NCBI GenBank assembly: GCA_963700305.1
Contig: CAVOXB010000027.1
Location: forward strand, 62,001-126,000
DNA length: 64,000 nt
Direction: 5' to 3'
DNA from: Desulfomonile sp963700305
GTDB taxonomy: Bacteria > Desulfobacterota > Desulfomonilia > Desulfomonilales > Desulfomonilaceae
Below are positions 1 to 8,357 of the stretch, in pieces. A program made the position numbers and the translations under genes. The first letter of the stretch is position 1, and every line of letters begins with the position of its first letter. The notes below the pieces were generated by a model. The model did no database searches, had not been told where the DNA came from, and saw only the letters and a program-made list of their open reading frames with translations.

Positions 1-961
1 GGGTGACGAAAACTGGTTTATCGAAAGTTTGGGACAGCACGGATTCTTCGTCCGCGCCGAAATCGTCGCCCCAATTGAATTCCACTCCTTTTTCCTTAAG
101 GATTTCTGTGGCGCGTGAATAGGTTATTCTTGGGAAAGGCGGTACCACCTTTTCCAAAGAGCTCGTGTCTCTTTCGAGAATTTCTAGTTGAGCCGAACAT
201 TTCTCGAGGACGACTTCCACAATTCTACACATCATTCTTTCCGCAAGATCTATGGTTTCTGGCAAGGTCCAGAAGGCCATTTCCGGCTCTATCATCCAGA
301 ATTCAGTCAAATGCCTGCGAGTTTTAGATTTTTCTGCTCTGAAGGTCGGACCGTACACATATATTTGTCCCATGGCCATGGCAGCTGCTTCGCCGTAAAG
401 CTGGCCGGATTGGGTCAGATAGGCGGACCTGTCGAAGTATGCAACCTCAAAGAGTGATGTCGTTCCCTCGCATGCAGTGGGAGTGAGAATCGGCGCTTCC
501 ACTGATACGAATCCGAGTTCATCAAAAAAAGACCTCGCCGCGTTGGTTATAACCGACCGCAATTTCAGAAGTGCATTCTGTTTGGAGGACCTGATCCAAA
601 GATGGCGGTTATCCATAAGGAATCCCACGCCATGCTCTTTCTTGGATATGGGGTATTCGGATGCCGCCTCCGCTATGAGCTCGACCTCAGTCACGCTGAT
701 CTCGTAGCCCAAAGGAGATCTCGGCTCTTTCTTAACAATGCCGCGTACGATGACTGAAGACTCGTAAGGGATTCTATCCGAAAGCTCAAAGGCTTCCTGG
801 GACACCTGATTTGCCATGACAACGCATTGAATGACACCATGACCGTCTCTGAGATGTAGGAAGCGGATCTTGCCGGACGATCTCCTGTTCGATATCCACC
901 CTCTCAATTCAACTTCTTGATCTTCATATTGGGAAATATTATCTACGGTCACCCAGATCAT
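1..961 (-). CDS. asnS: Asparaginyl-tRNA synthetase, C-terminal part cut by window edge
   Basis: This gene encodes asparaginyl-tRNA synthetase, which charges tRNA-Asn in the cytoplasm. About 320 residues are visible, read from an ATG at 961-959 and running off the left edge. The N-terminal OB-fold anticodon-binding domain starts with MIWVTVDNISQYEDQEVELR. Class II motif 1 lies around FFDELGFVSVEAPILTPTAC and motif 2 around FRAEKSKTRRHLTEFW. The motif 2 sequence followed by MIEPEMAF is typical of AsnRS rather than AspRS or LysRS. The family is about 430-460 residues, so roughly the last quarter, including motif 3, lies outside the window. GGAGG sits just upstream of the ATG. The reading frame is intact over the visible part. 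Confidence 0.93.
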   Translation of the reverse strand, partial: MIWVTVDNISQYEDQEVELRGWISNRRSSGKIRFLHLRDGHGVIQCVVMANQVSQEAFELSDRIPYESSVIVRGIVKKEPRSPLGYEISVTEVELIAEAASEYPISKKEHGVGFLMDNRHLWIRSSKQNALLKLRSVITNAARSFFDELGFVSVEAPILTPTACEGTTSLFEVAYFDRSAYLTQSGQLYGEAAAMAMGQIYVYGPTFRAEKSKTRRHLTEFWMIEPEMAFWTLPETIDLAERMMCRIVEVVLEKCSAQLEILERDTSSLEKVVPPFPRITYSRATEILKEKGVEFNWGDDFGADEESVLSQTFDKPVFVT

Positions 962-1105
962 TAGCGCCTCCTCTTGATAGGCCTGCAAAAACTGTCAAGT
1001 ATTGTGCATCACGGGAAACCGAGGGTCAAGAAGGCCGGTATGTTGTTGCTGCGAATGAAGGATCTCCATTGCATCCTGCTGGAGCCTCTGGTAGAAAGAT
1101 CCCCC

Positions 1106-1915
1106 ATGAACTCACTGTATGCTTGTCGAAATACGAAGAACAATCTGGGCCCGCGGGCGGCCCTGTTATTTGTGCTGGTGGTTTCCGTGTACGTCCTCGG
1201 GGGGAGTATGAACGCTGTGGCTGCAGAGGCCGCTGTCAATCCGCTCGAAATACAAGAGACACTGACCAAAAAAGGAAAGAACGTCTCCGCGCTCAAAGCG
1301 GTGATGAATATCACCAGCCAATACGACAACGGGAAATCTCGTCAGGACGTCAAAGGTTTTCTGCTTTACAGGCGGCCCAATGATTTCAGATTTCAGGGCA
1401 TTGCCCCTGGCGGAAATTCTCTTTTCGAGCTTATCATTAAGGCGAATCTGTTCGAACTCTTCATCCCGTCTGAAAGCAAGATAATAAAGGGCGGAAAAGA
1501 ATGCTTCAGTCGCAAATTTCCGGATGTGGCGGAAATCGAAGCTTTGATTCCTCTTATACTGCTGCAATGGAAGGATGTTCGTTCAGATAGACTATTGTCC
1601 AAGGACAATGAAAAGATTGTTCTCAGGATGAGCTTTCAAGGCAGGATATGGGCCGCCACGCTGGACCCTCAAAGCCTGCATTTGAAACGTCTTGTGCGAA
1701 TCAATCCCGGTGGAGAGATAGATTTGACAGCGGATTTCTCCGAGTTCAAGACAGGGGACGACGGTTGGATGCCGAGGCGCTTTGAAATTCAGTCGGTTCC
1801 AGGCGGATGGAAGACGGTCGTCAAAATTAACCAATTGGAGCAGAACCCTTTTCTCGTGGAAAAAAACTTCAAGTTGGAAACCACTTATTCGCCCAAGATT
1901 GAAGACTGCCGATAA
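1106..1915 (+). CDS. Secreted LolA/DUF4292-like lipoprotein-carrier-fold protein
   Basis: The product is a 269-residue exported protein of unknown precise role. I chose the ATG at 1106 because the next residues form a signal peptide: a basic stretch, a hydrophobic core (AALLFVLVVSVYVLGG) and an AVAAEA cleavage region. The mature part has alternating strands such as FLLYRRPNDFRFQGIAPGG and a GEIDLTADFSEFK segment, a pattern seen in LolA/LolB-like and DUF4292 proteins that bind lipidated or hydrophobic ligands in the periplasm. It has no lipobox Cys at the cleavage site, so it is probably periplasmic and not a lipoprotein. It lies between asnS (divergent) and kdtA. The fold assignment is by general resemblance; the ligand is unknown. 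Confidence 0.6.
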   Translation: MNSLYACRNTKNNLGPRAALLFVLVVSVYVLGGSMNAVAAEAAVNPLEIQETLTKKGKNVSALKAVMNITSQYDNGKSRQDVKGFLLYRRPNDFRFQGIAPGGNSLFELIIKANLFELFIPSESKIIKGGKECFSRKFPDVAEIEALIPLILLQWKDVRSDRLLSKDNEKIVLRMSFQGRIWAATLDPQSLHLKRLVRINPGGEIDLTADFSEFKTGDDGWMPRRFEIQSVPGGWKTVVKINQLEQNPFLVEKNFKLETTYSPKIEDCR

Positions 1916-1928
1916 TCATATTCAGTAG

Positions 1929-2154
1929 AACCGGCAACCTGCCGGTTCGCAGGGACGACCGGCAAGATGTCCCGCCCTACCAATGCTTTGATAGTGGCCG
2001 CTCCAGTGAGGTCCAGCGAATTCCAGAACTCCAATATAACCATTCAACCTTGGGTGAGATGAGGCAATCCAGCGATATGTCATTGCGAGCGCTGCGAAGC
2101 AATCTCATCTTGTCGCTGGAGAGATTGCTTCGTCGCTCCGCTCCTCGCAATGAC
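1929..2154. repeat. Intergenic repeats upstream of kdtA: GCCGGTT hairpin plus GTCATTGCGAG element
   Basis: The 312-base gap between the LolA-like gene and kdtA carries no gene I can support. It holds a hairpin at 1929-1947 (arms AACCGGC and GCCGGTT). A longer imperfect palindrome at 2079-2154 begins GTCATTGCGAGCG and ends CGCTCCTCGCAATGAC, with internal GAAGCAATCTC and GAGATTGCTTC. The second element belongs to a family seen again at 6101, 7509, 7619, 39435, 40084 and 44213. Confidence 0.75.
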
Positions 2155-2227
2155 AACATCGAGCAGTCGGTTTTCTACGAATGACTGAATGCTTACACTC
2201 CAATAAGGATTAATCCTCCAATACATA

Positions 2228-3553
2228 ATGAGTTTGTTTGCCTACAACCTATTCCTCCACACAGTTGCCGCTCCTGTTCTAGCTGCATATTACCTGCCTC
2301 AAATACTATTCAGGGGAAAATATCGCAATTCGCTGATGGGAAAGCTTGGCAGGCTTTCTTCGGATTTCGCCCCGGAATCGCTTTCCACACCAAGGATATG
2401 GTTCCACGCCGTATCTGTAGGGGAAGTCGTCGCACTTGGGCCGCTGATAAAAGCCATTAAGGAGCGAATTCCAGACGCATCAGTCATTGTTTCAACCGGG
2501 ACCGAAACAGGTCAGCAAAAGGCCAGAGAGCTGATCGTCGAAGCAGATGGTTTTCTCTACCTGCCTCTTGATTTTCCGGGATTCCTGAAGCCAATCGTCA
2601 GCAGAATCAAACCGGACCTGTTCGTGCTTATGGAGACTGAGCTTTGGCCGAACCTGATTCACATTCTCAAGGAAAATGGTGCTACGATTGCGCTTGCAAA
2701 TGGCCGAATTTCTGACAGGTCATTTCCGAGGTACAAGCGACTAAAACGCTTCTTTTTTTCTACCCTCGAAAAAATAGATCTTTTCCTGATGTCTTCCGGA
2801 ATTGACGGATCGCGTATCGCCGAGATGGGTGCGGCTGTGGATCGGATCCGAGTCACTGGCAATACAAAATTCGATGCGGCTCTAGGGAAACTGCCTGTTG
2901 ATACAGAGAACGGGATTCGTGAAGCCCTCGGACTGGACGGCTCTGAAATGGTGTTGGTTGCAGGCAGTGTGCATCCCGGCGAGTATGAGATAGTCTTGGA
3001 CACATACAATGTTTTGGTTAAGCGATTCCCCGAGCTTATCCTTATCCTTGTTCCCAGGCATATTGAGCGAACACCTCAAATCCTCTCTGCTATGAAAGAT
3101 CGAGGCATGGAGCTACCGTTTCTAAGGAGCTCTGCTGACGCGGGTGAAAAAAGAGACAACAGACCGGTCATTGTGGTGGATCGAATCGGCGAATTGTTCC
3201 AGATTTTTTCGTTGGCGTCAGTAGTATTCATGGGCGGATCATTGGTTCCGAGAGGTGGCCAGAACATTCTTGAACCAGCAGCCTGGGGCAAAGTAGTGCT
3301 CTTCGGCCCATCAATGGAGGATTTTCGTGATGCACGCGACGTGCTTATGGCAGCCGGCGCGGGGATTAAGGTCAACGGAGCCGACGACATTGTACGATGG
3401 TGCGCGGAAATGCTCTCCAACCCCGATGATGCTCGCACACGCGGGAAGCGTGGCCGTGATCAAATATTGAAAAATGTAGGAAGTGCGAGAAAAGACGCGG
3501 AACTCTTGGTTCAGTTGTTGCACCGGCAGGCTGGAAAGCCTGCCCAACAATAA
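2228..3553 (+). CDS. kdtA: 3-deoxy-D-manno-octulosonic acid (Kdo) transferase
   Basis: KdtA/WaaA transfers Kdo from CMP-Kdo to lipid IVA at the inner membrane, building the LPS inner core. The 441-residue length is usual for the family. An N-terminal hydrophobic segment (residues 5-28) anchors it. The catalytic Glu of the N-terminal domain is present in FHAVSVGEV (Glu66). The C-terminal GT-B half shows VAGSVHPGEYEI, LVPRHIERTPQI and the nucleotide-binding FMGGSLVPRGGQNILEPA. The ATG at 2228 is taken because it opens the family's N-terminal anchor. Oddly, the last codons (RQAGKPAQQ) are supplied by a GGCAGGCTGGAAAGCCTGCC repeat at 3525-3544, so the C-terminus may have been altered by repeat insertion. 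lpxB and a GT9 gene lie elsewhere in the window. Confidence 0.95.
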   Translation: MSLFAYNLFLHTVAAPVLAAYYLPQILFRGKYRNSLMGKLGRLSSDFAPESLSTPRIWFHAVSVGEVVALGPLIKAIKERIPDASVIVSTGTETGQQKARELIVEADGFLYLPLDFPGFLKPIVSRIKPDLFVLMETELWPNLIHILKENGATIALANGRISDRSFPRYKRLKRFFFSTLEKIDLFLMSSGIDGSRIAEMGAAVDRIRVTGNTKFDAALGKLPVDTENGIREALGLDGSEMVLVAGSVHPGEYEIVLDTYNVLVKRFPELILILVPRHIERTPQILSAMKDRGMELPFLRSSADAGEKRDNRPVIVVDRIGELFQIFSLASVVFMGGSLVPRGGQNILEPAAWGKVVLFGPSMEDFRDARDVLMAAGAGIKVNGADDIVRWCAEMLSNPDDARTRGKRGRDQILKNVGSARKDAELLVQLLHRQAGKPAQQ

Positions 3554-3671
3554 GAGGGCATAGGACAACTCCAAACGATGGTTGGATCGCACTGTGAAAC
3601 CAGATGATAAACTGCAAGAAATTCGGGAGTGGGTGAGGTCTAGGCATGTGGGGCAGGCTTTCCAGCCTGCC
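3525..3671. repeat. Pair of GGCAGGC...GCCTGCC palindromes flanking the kdtA 3' end
   Basis: Two 20-base elements, GGCAGGCTGGAAAGCCTGCC at 3525-3544 and its complement form at 3652-3671, lie in inverted orientation about 107 bases apart. Each folds into a short hairpin, and together they can form a longer one. The same paired arrangement recurs at 21321-21381 and 57932-57991. The first copy is inside the kdtA reading frame. They may act as terminators for the convergent kdtA and tsaC-like genes, but this is inference. Confidence 0.8.
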
Positions 3672-3691
3672 ATTAAGGGTTTCATATTGGA

Positions 3692-4300
3692 TTACAGGAA
3701 AGGTGTCACATCACCTTTGCCTTCGCGTAGCACCACAGGAGCCTCGTCCACAAGGCTGATCACGGATGACGGTTCGGGCATGAACGTTCCGGCGTCAATC
3801 ACGAGTTCCACCTGGCCCTTGTAAATCTTTTCGATTTCCTTTGGGTCCCACAAAAGCTCTTCATCGGGAAGCCTGACAGATGAACTGAGAATGGGGTTCC
3901 CAAGCTCTGAGACCAAAGCCTGACAGACCTTGTTATCCGGGATTCGAATTCCCACCTCATTTCGTTTGGTCAACACTATTCTGGGGACTAACCTGGTGGC
4001 TTTCAACACGAAGGTGTAAGGTCCGGGAAGGTATCTACGCAAGACTTTGTAATCGCTGTCCTCCACCTGTGCGTACTGGGAGATGGATTTGAGGTCCGCG
4101 AAGACAAACGACAAAGGCCTTTTATCGTCCATCTTTTTTATCCTGCGCACCTTGTCGAGGGCTTTTTTGCTGTGGATATCGCACCCGAGTCCGTAGACCG
4201 TGTCAGTGGGGTAGATTATTACGCCGTCGGAGCGGAGGATCTGAACAACTTTAGCTATTTGCCGCGGCTGAGGGTGAGTCTCGTTAATCTGCAAAATCAT
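3692..4300 (-). CDS. L-threonylcarbamoyladenylate synthase (Sua5/YrdC family)
   Basis: This 202-residue protein has the YrdC-like fold that makes threonylcarbamoyl-AMP from Thr, bicarbonate and ATP, the first step of the t6A37 tRNA modification. The nucleotide/substrate motif YPTDTVYGLGCD is near residue 31, followed by KRPLSFVFAD, LPGPYTFVLKAT and VGIRIPDN, all expected in the family. The ending SSVISLVDEAPVVLREGKG is also typical. The length matches the single-domain TsaC/YciO type, with no Sua5 C-terminal domain. It sits 17 bases downstream of ribD on the same strand and is probably co-transcribed with nrdR-ribD. TsaC and YciO paralogues are hard to tell apart from sequence alone, so no symbol is given. 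Confidence 0.9.
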   Translation of the reverse strand: MILQINETHPQPRQIAKVVQILRSDGVIIYPTDTVYGLGCDIHSKKALDKVRRIKKMDDKRPLSFVFADLKSISQYAQVEDSDYKVLRRYLPGPYTFVLKATRLVPRIVLTKRNEVGIRIPDNKVCQALVSELGNPILSSSVRLPDEELLWDPKEIEKIYKGQVELVIDAGTFMPEPSSVISLVDEAPVVLREGKGDVTPFL

Positions 4301-4316
4301 AGAGCAATTCCTGAAG

Positions 4317-5519
4317 CTATTTCTGGCTCAATCGAAGGCCCGGCGCAGGATAGCTTACTTTCCCATCCAATAGAAGGTCCGGGCCGATTCGAAACGCTTT
4401 CACATCAACTAGTCTAGGCGCTTCTTCCAATCGGCTGATGCCCATGCCTTCGACGCCGGACGGCGCATTCGATCCACCTATAATAATTGGAGCATAAAAG
4501 AAAAGACAACGATCGACAACCCCGGCCTCAAGCGCACCCCAGGCAAGACCGGCCCCACCTTCAATCAATAATGAAGTGATTCCGATCTGATATAGCCTGT
4601 TGAGCATGTCTCTGAGGTCCACCCTTTCCGAACCGGAGGTCCGAAGTATTTTAGCCCCTCGTGATTCGAGCTTGTACTTTTTGTCTAACGGAGGGTCCTT
4701 TCTGCTTGCGATAATTACTCCAGCGGTACTGGACGGATTGAAAATAAAGGAGTCCGAAGGTGTCCTCAAATTGGAGTCCGCTACTATCCTGATCGGGTCT
4801 CTTCCTTGCCCCTGAGGCAGTCTCGTGGTGAGCAAAGGGTTATCCGTGATGATCGTCTCTACACCCACCATGATTGCTGAAACGCGGTCCCTCAGCCTGT
4901 GAACTTTGCGGCGGGAAGCTTCTGAAGTTATCCACTGGGAATGACCCGTGCGAGTGGCAATGCGACCGTCGAGGCTCATTGCAAGTTTCAGATATACGAA
5001 AGGCCGTTTCTGAGTGATATTGAGCAAGTAAATTTCATTGAGCTTTCGGCAGCGTTTCTCGAACACATGCCCCACTGCTTCGACTCCGGCATCTCGGAGC
5101 CTTTTGGCGCCTCCTCCTCTCACGCCTGGGTTTGGATCCTCCATGCCGTACCAGACTTTTGCAATTCCCGCTTCCAGTATGGCTTCAACACAGGGTGGAG
5201 TGCGGCCGTGATGATTGCACGGCTCCAGGGTGACGTAAAGTTCAGCGCCCCGAGCCTCGGATCCTGCAGCGCGTATGGCTTCCACCTCGGCGTGGGGTTC
5301 ACCAGCCGCTCGATGATAGCCTTTTCCTACCAGCTTCCCATTTCTTACGATCACAGCGCCGACGGCCGGGTTAGGGGAGGTGCGACCCAAGCCGCGTCTG
5401 GCAAGTTTGAGTGCGAGCGACATGAAGCGCCGTGCTTCAATGGGAATCTTGGATTGTTCGGTTTTCTTCCGGGAGTTCGTCTCGAGCGCTGCGTTGCTCC
5501 CGGGCTTCCTTGAGTTCAT
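4317..5519 (-). CDS. ribD: Bifunctional riboflavin deaminase/reductase RibD
   Basis: RibD carries out the second and third steps of riboflavin synthesis: deamination of the pyrimidine intermediate, then NADPH-dependent reduction of its ribose. The 400-residue protein has an N-terminal cytidine-deaminase-like domain with the zinc site GEPHAEVEAI and PCNHHGRTPPC, then a DHFR-like reductase domain (FVYLKLAMSLDGRIAT to GGAGLAWGALEAG). The start at 5519 is supported by AAGGA five bases upstream, although it makes the gene overlap the nrdR 3' end by 83 bases. A later Met (residue 33, MSLALKLARRG) matches the usual N-terminus of the family but has no ribosome-binding site. Either way, it is translated directly behind nrdR. 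No other rib genes are in the window. Confidence 0.93.
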   Translation of the reverse strand: MNSRKPGSNAALETNSRKKTEQSKIPIEARRFMSLALKLARRGLGRTSPNPAVGAVIVRNGKLVGKGYHRAAGEPHAEVEAIRAAGSEARGAELYVTLEPCNHHGRTPPCVEAILEAGIAKVWYGMEDPNPGVRGGGAKRLRDAGVEAVGHVFEKRCRKLNEIYLLNITQKRPFVYLKLAMSLDGRIATRTGHSQWITSEASRRKVHRLRDRVSAIMVGVETIITDNPLLTTRLPQGQGRDPIRIVADSNLRTPSDSFIFNPSSTAGVIIASRKDPPLDKKYKLESRGAKILRTSGSERVDLRDMLNRLYQIGITSLLIEGGAGLAWGALEAGVVDRCLFFYAPIIIGGSNAPSGVEGMGISRLEEAPRLVDVKAFRIGPDLLLDGKVSYPAPGLRLSQK

Positions 5520-5961
5520 ACAATTCCTTTATTTCTTTCATGAATTCTTCTATATCCCGGAAAGAGCGATAAACAGATGCAAACCTTACATAAGCCACGT
5601 CGTCCAGAAGTTGAAGTTCCTGCATGACGCGTTCGCCTATGTACTGGACGCTTATCTCCTTTTCCGGCCGTTCCATGAGCTCTTGTTCGATCGCGTCCGC
5701 TACTGCATCGATTTTGTCGATGCTGACGGGTCGCTTCTCGCATGCGCGGCGCATGCCTTCCACTATTTTGCGGCGGTCGAAAGATTCTCGGCTTCCGTCT
5801 TTTTTGATGACGTACGGCAGAATCTCTTCAATTCTTTCGTAGGTTGTGAACCTTTTCTTGCAGTTCAAACACTGACGTCTTCGCCGGATTACGGTATTCT
5901 CTTTACCGAGGCGGGAGTCGATTACTCTGTCGTCTATGGTGCCGCAGGTAGGGCATTTCAT
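5437..5961 (-). CDS. nrdR: Transcriptional repressor NrdR
   Basis: NrdR represses ribonucleotide reductase genes in response to nucleotide (ATP/dATP) levels. The 174-residue protein has an N-terminal zinc ribbon (MKCPTCG with C3 and C6; CLNC with C31 and C34), then the basic segment VIRRRRQ. An ATP-cone domain follows (VIKKDGSRESFDRRKIVEGM to IGERVMQELQLLDDVAYVRF). The usual family length is about 150-160 residues; the extra tail (EAREQRSARDELPEEN) falls in the region that overlaps ribD. It heads an nrdR-ribD-tsaC-like run. No nrd genes and no clear NrdR boxes were found in the window. Confidence 0.96.
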   Translation of the reverse strand: MKCPTCGTIDDRVIDSRLGKENTVIRRRRQCLNCKKRFTTYERIEEILPYVIKKDGSRESFDRRKIVEGMRRACEKRPVSIDKIDAVADAIEQELMERPEKEISVQYIGERVMQELQLLDDVAYVRFASVYRSFRDIEEFMKEIKELYELKEAREQRSARDELPEENRTIQDSH

Positions 5962-6504
5962 TATAACCGCCTTATACCCGATGGTCAGTCGACGGATTTC
6001 GCCTAACGATATTTATACCGAAATCCCGCCATGATGCAAGGAAAATAAAGAATTTTGTGTAACCCTTCACTCACACGGGACAGGCGACCGCACTGAACGT
6101 GTCATTGAGAGCCAACGGAAGCAATCTCATTGGGGTGAGTTGCACAGGCAATGCCGTTGAATTAGGATTAGTTCCCCGGATCACGCCGTAGGCGCGATCG
6201 TCACCCCGACGAAAGTCGGGGTCCAGTATTAGCGTTCCGCTGCATTGAAAAACCTGGATTCCGGCTTCCGCCGGAATGACGGCGGAGGGCCTGCGTTCAT
6301 GGTCGACGGATTAAGTCGACGGCATCGGGACGGAGTCCGGGGTGACGTGCCCTAATCCCGTAAACTGCGACAGGAATTTTGGCAATTCGCATGAGTGGAA
6401 GAAAACGATTTCTTTTGTAATCCAATCGCGCACAGATTGAGGCTGCTTCTCCGGCGCACCAATCATTGCAAAAAAGAGATGTTACCCTTAGAATTCATCG
6501 ACAA
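5962..6504. other. Intergenic region with dispersed repeats
   Basis: The roughly 540-base gap upstream of nrdR and before the NusG-II gene has no supported coding region. It contains half of a GTCATTGCGAG-type element (6101-6131). Two hairpin repeats follow, at 6200-6223 (GTCACCCCGACGAAAGTCGG) and 6256-6280 (GGATTCCGGCTTCCGCCGGA). A related pair occurs at 53475-53532. Confidence 0.65.
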
Positions 6505-6888
6505 ATGAAGCCGAAATTCCATACCACTACCTTAGATAAGATCTTGATTGGATTTCTTTCTGCCCTGACTGTTGCCTCGTTCCTTGTCGTTCCGCGTTGG
6601 GTCCTATCAGCCGCTACAGATGTGGAAATACGGTCTGGTGAGAAAATAGTGGGAAGATACTCCCTCAATAACGATCGCATAATAGAAGTGACTGGCCCGC
6701 GAGGCATCACGTTGGTGGAGATAAAGGCCGGGATGGTGCACATAAAATCCTCTCCCTGTCCTAATAAAACCTGCGTTCAAATGGGCGACTTCGGAAAGGA
6801 AGGGGGATGCCTGATCTGTCTCCCCAATGAACTGATCGTCGGGGTTGGGAAAGAGGTCTACAATGGCCTGGACGCGGTGAGCAGATGA
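6505..6888 (+). CDS. NusG domain II (DUF) membrane-anchored protein
   Basis: This 127-residue protein has one N-terminal transmembrane segment (about residues 14-36, LIGFLSALTVASFLVVPRWV). After it comes a NusG-II-like beta domain with IRSGEKIVGRYSLNNDRIIEV and the Cys-containing stretch SPCPNKTCVQMGDFG followed by CLICLPNELIV. Such proteins are usually found beside Gx transporter (heptaprenyl diphosphate synthase component I-like) genes, as here. Its 3' end overlaps the next gene by ATGA. The role is unknown; the Cys pairs could bind metal or form disulfides on the outer face of the membrane. The ATG at 6505 is preferred over an upstream TTG at 6466. Confidence 0.75.
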   Translation: MKPKFHTTTLDKILIGFLSALTVASFLVVPRWVLSAATDVEIRSGEKIVGRYSLNNDRIIEVTGPRGITLVEIKAGMVHIKSSPCPNKTCVQMGDFGKEGGCLICLPNELIVGVGKEVYNGLDAVSR

Positions 6889-7417
6889 CAGACGGCATTC
6901 AAAGAATTGCCAGATTGTCGCTATTGCTTGCCCTTGCTACAGTGATTCACACTGTCGAATCGTTTCTCCCCCTGACATTCGTGTGGTTCAGGTTCGGCTT
7001 TGCCAATATAATCGGGCTCTCCACGCTGTACCTGTTCGGGTTCCAGGATGCGCTCCTTGTAACTATCGGCAGGATTTTTCTGGGTTCTCTTGCTTCTGGT
7101 CTTTTTGGCTCTCCAGCTTTTCTGCTGTCCTTATCCGGGGGAATACTTGCGATCCTTACCATGGGGTTCGCTTACAGATACGCAAATAGAGCGTTTTCTG
7201 AAGTAGGAATAAGTCTGATGGGAGCTGTGGCGCACAATCTGGCTCAACTAGCGGTTGCGGTACTTGGTATTGATTTCGAAATGAAGGGGTTTTCCTCTTG
7301 CTTCCGCTGATGCTTACGACTGCTGTGGTAACCGGAATTCTAAACGGTCTTGCAGCAAGATTTTTCATCGATACTTTTCGCAGGACTCTTGGACAAGTAG
7401 CTGAAGAAAGCCAATAA
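6885..7417 (+). CDS. Gx transporter family membrane protein (frame break near 7290)
   Basis: This gene encodes a roughly 177-residue polytopic membrane protein of the Gx transporter/heptaprenyl diphosphate synthase component I type, an ECF-S-like family. Hydrophobic helices fill the sequence, with the typical LPLTFVWFRFGFANI, GRIFLGSLASGLFGSPAF and GAVAHNLAQLAVAVL segments. The first frame stops at 7310. One missing base in the TTTT run at 7290-7293 restores GFFLLLPLMLTTAVVTGIL and a natural stop at 7415-7417, giving 178 codons in all. It overlaps the NusG-II gene by four bases (ATGA), so the two are translationally coupled. Substrate unknown. Confidence 0.8.
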
Positions 7418-7508
7418 ATAGACACATACTCTCCGTTCAGTCATGGGAAAAATCGGCTAATCGCTTTTGTCGTGGAGCGGAGCAAAGATAGGCGAAGCCC
7501 AGCGAAAT

Positions 7509-7702
7509 GAGATTACTTCGCTGCGCTCGCAATAACCTGTTGCCGAAGTTCTATGGTCCTCCTCCTTGAAATTCGCGGGACACCTCCACGATACCTCAAT
7601 GGTATTAGACTTCAAAATGTCATTGCGAGGAGTGGAACGACGAAGCAATCTCCCAAAGTTTCGGCTTGGGAGATTGCCACGGGCTGACGCCCTCGCAATG
7701 AC
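7509..7702. repeat. Two GTCATTGCGAG-family repeats upstream of marR
   Basis: A half element (7509-7536, GAGATTACTTCG followed by CTGCGCTCGCAATAAC) and a full imperfect palindrome (7619-7702) fill most of the 430-base gap between the Gx transporter gene and marR. The full copy starts GTCATTGCGAGGAGTGGAAC and ends GCCCTCGCAATGAC. No gene is seen in this stretch. Confidence 0.75.
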
Positions 7703-7804
7703 ATCTTTGAAGCTTCGTACGGTTCGAGAACTGCCACAATTTTCATCGCGGAGCACTATAGCATCCTCCGGTAATCGAATGGGTTATTCACTCCTCATTT
7801 TTTC

Positions 7805-7839
7805 TTGACAAGACTGACCGGGGCAGTTAGTTTGTACAC
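7805..7839 (+). promoter_or_regulatory. Promoter and MarR-type operator of the marR gene
   Basis: A TTGACA -35 box (7805-7810) lies 17 bases from a weak -10 box (TAGTTT, 7828-7833). The -10 is overlapped by TTAGTTTGTACAC (7827-7839). The reverse complement of this motif, GTGTACAAACTAA, closely matches the sequence at 8285-8300 in front of the oxidoreductase gene. A repressor bound here would block its own promoter. Confidence 0.6.
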
Positions 7840-7851
7840 GAAAGGATTATC

Positions 7852-8265
7852 ATGAGGCTCTATGAGGACTGCGTAGTCTACTTGCTGGCCAAAGCTTATC
7901 AATACGCACATGGTGTCGTTAAGCTACGACTGGTGAATTACGGCTTGACCCCGATCCAGCAACTCGTCCTGGGCGCATTGTATCAAGACGAGGGAATATC
8001 TGCCGGGGATTTGGGGAAAAGATTGTTGCTGGACCCGGCTACTCTTTCAGGCATCATGGACCGGATGGTTGAAGCTGGATGGATCGTAAAGGAGACTGAT
8101 CCGGCAGATAAGAGGCTCCTGAGAATCTACGTCACGGAAAAGGCCAAAATGCTCACCGAGACATTGACGGAAGAAAGGGATAAAGCCAATGAGGAGATCC
8201 TCCGGAATCTATCCCTTGAGGAGAAGGTGCTTCTGAAAAGGCTCCTGAAAGACTTGAGGGACTAA
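7852..8265 (+). CDS. MarR-family transcriptional regulator
   Basis: This is a 137-residue winged-helix regulator of the MarR family. The recognition region reads LTPIQQLVLGALYQDEGISA followed by GDLGKRLLLDPATLSGIMDRM, and the wing WIVKETDPADKRLLRIYVTE contains the conserved DxRxxxxxLT-like segment. The C-terminal helix would mediate dimerisation. The gene lies directly upstream of a molybdopterin oxidoreductase on the same strand. Similar operator-like sequences precede both genes (7827-7839 and 8285-8300), so it probably represses itself and the oxidoreductase until a small ligand binds. The ligand cannot be read from sequence. Confidence 0.93.
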   Translation: MRLYEDCVVYLLAKAYQYAHGVVKLRLVNYGLTPIQQLVLGALYQDEGISAGDLGKRLLLDPATLSGIMDRMVEAGWIVKETDPADKRLLRIYVTEKAKMLTETLTEERDKANEEILRNLSLEEKVLLKRLLKDLRD

Positions 8266-8284
8266 TATTTTTTTGGCTCAATAG

Positions 8285-8310
8285 TTAGTACACAAACTAA
8301 TCGGTTGACA
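8285..8310 (+). promoter_or_regulatory. Operator TTAGTACACAAACTAA and -35 box before the oxidoreductase gene
   Basis: A 16-base near-palindrome (TTAGT-ACACAA-ACTAA) at 8285-8300 is followed at once by TTGACA (8305-8310), about 50 bases before the oxidoreductase start. It shares ACAAACTAA with the inverted motif in front of marR. Placement beside the -35 box fits repression by the MarR protein. The -10 box is weak. Confidence 0.6.
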
Positions 8311-8357
8311 GTCAGCTCTCAGCTGAAATCTGCAGGGCGAAGTGATGGGAGGATGAA

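Noticed and set aside
115..707. Plus-strand open frames over the first 700 bases
   Set aside because: The minus strand encodes asnS continuously with class II motifs through this region.
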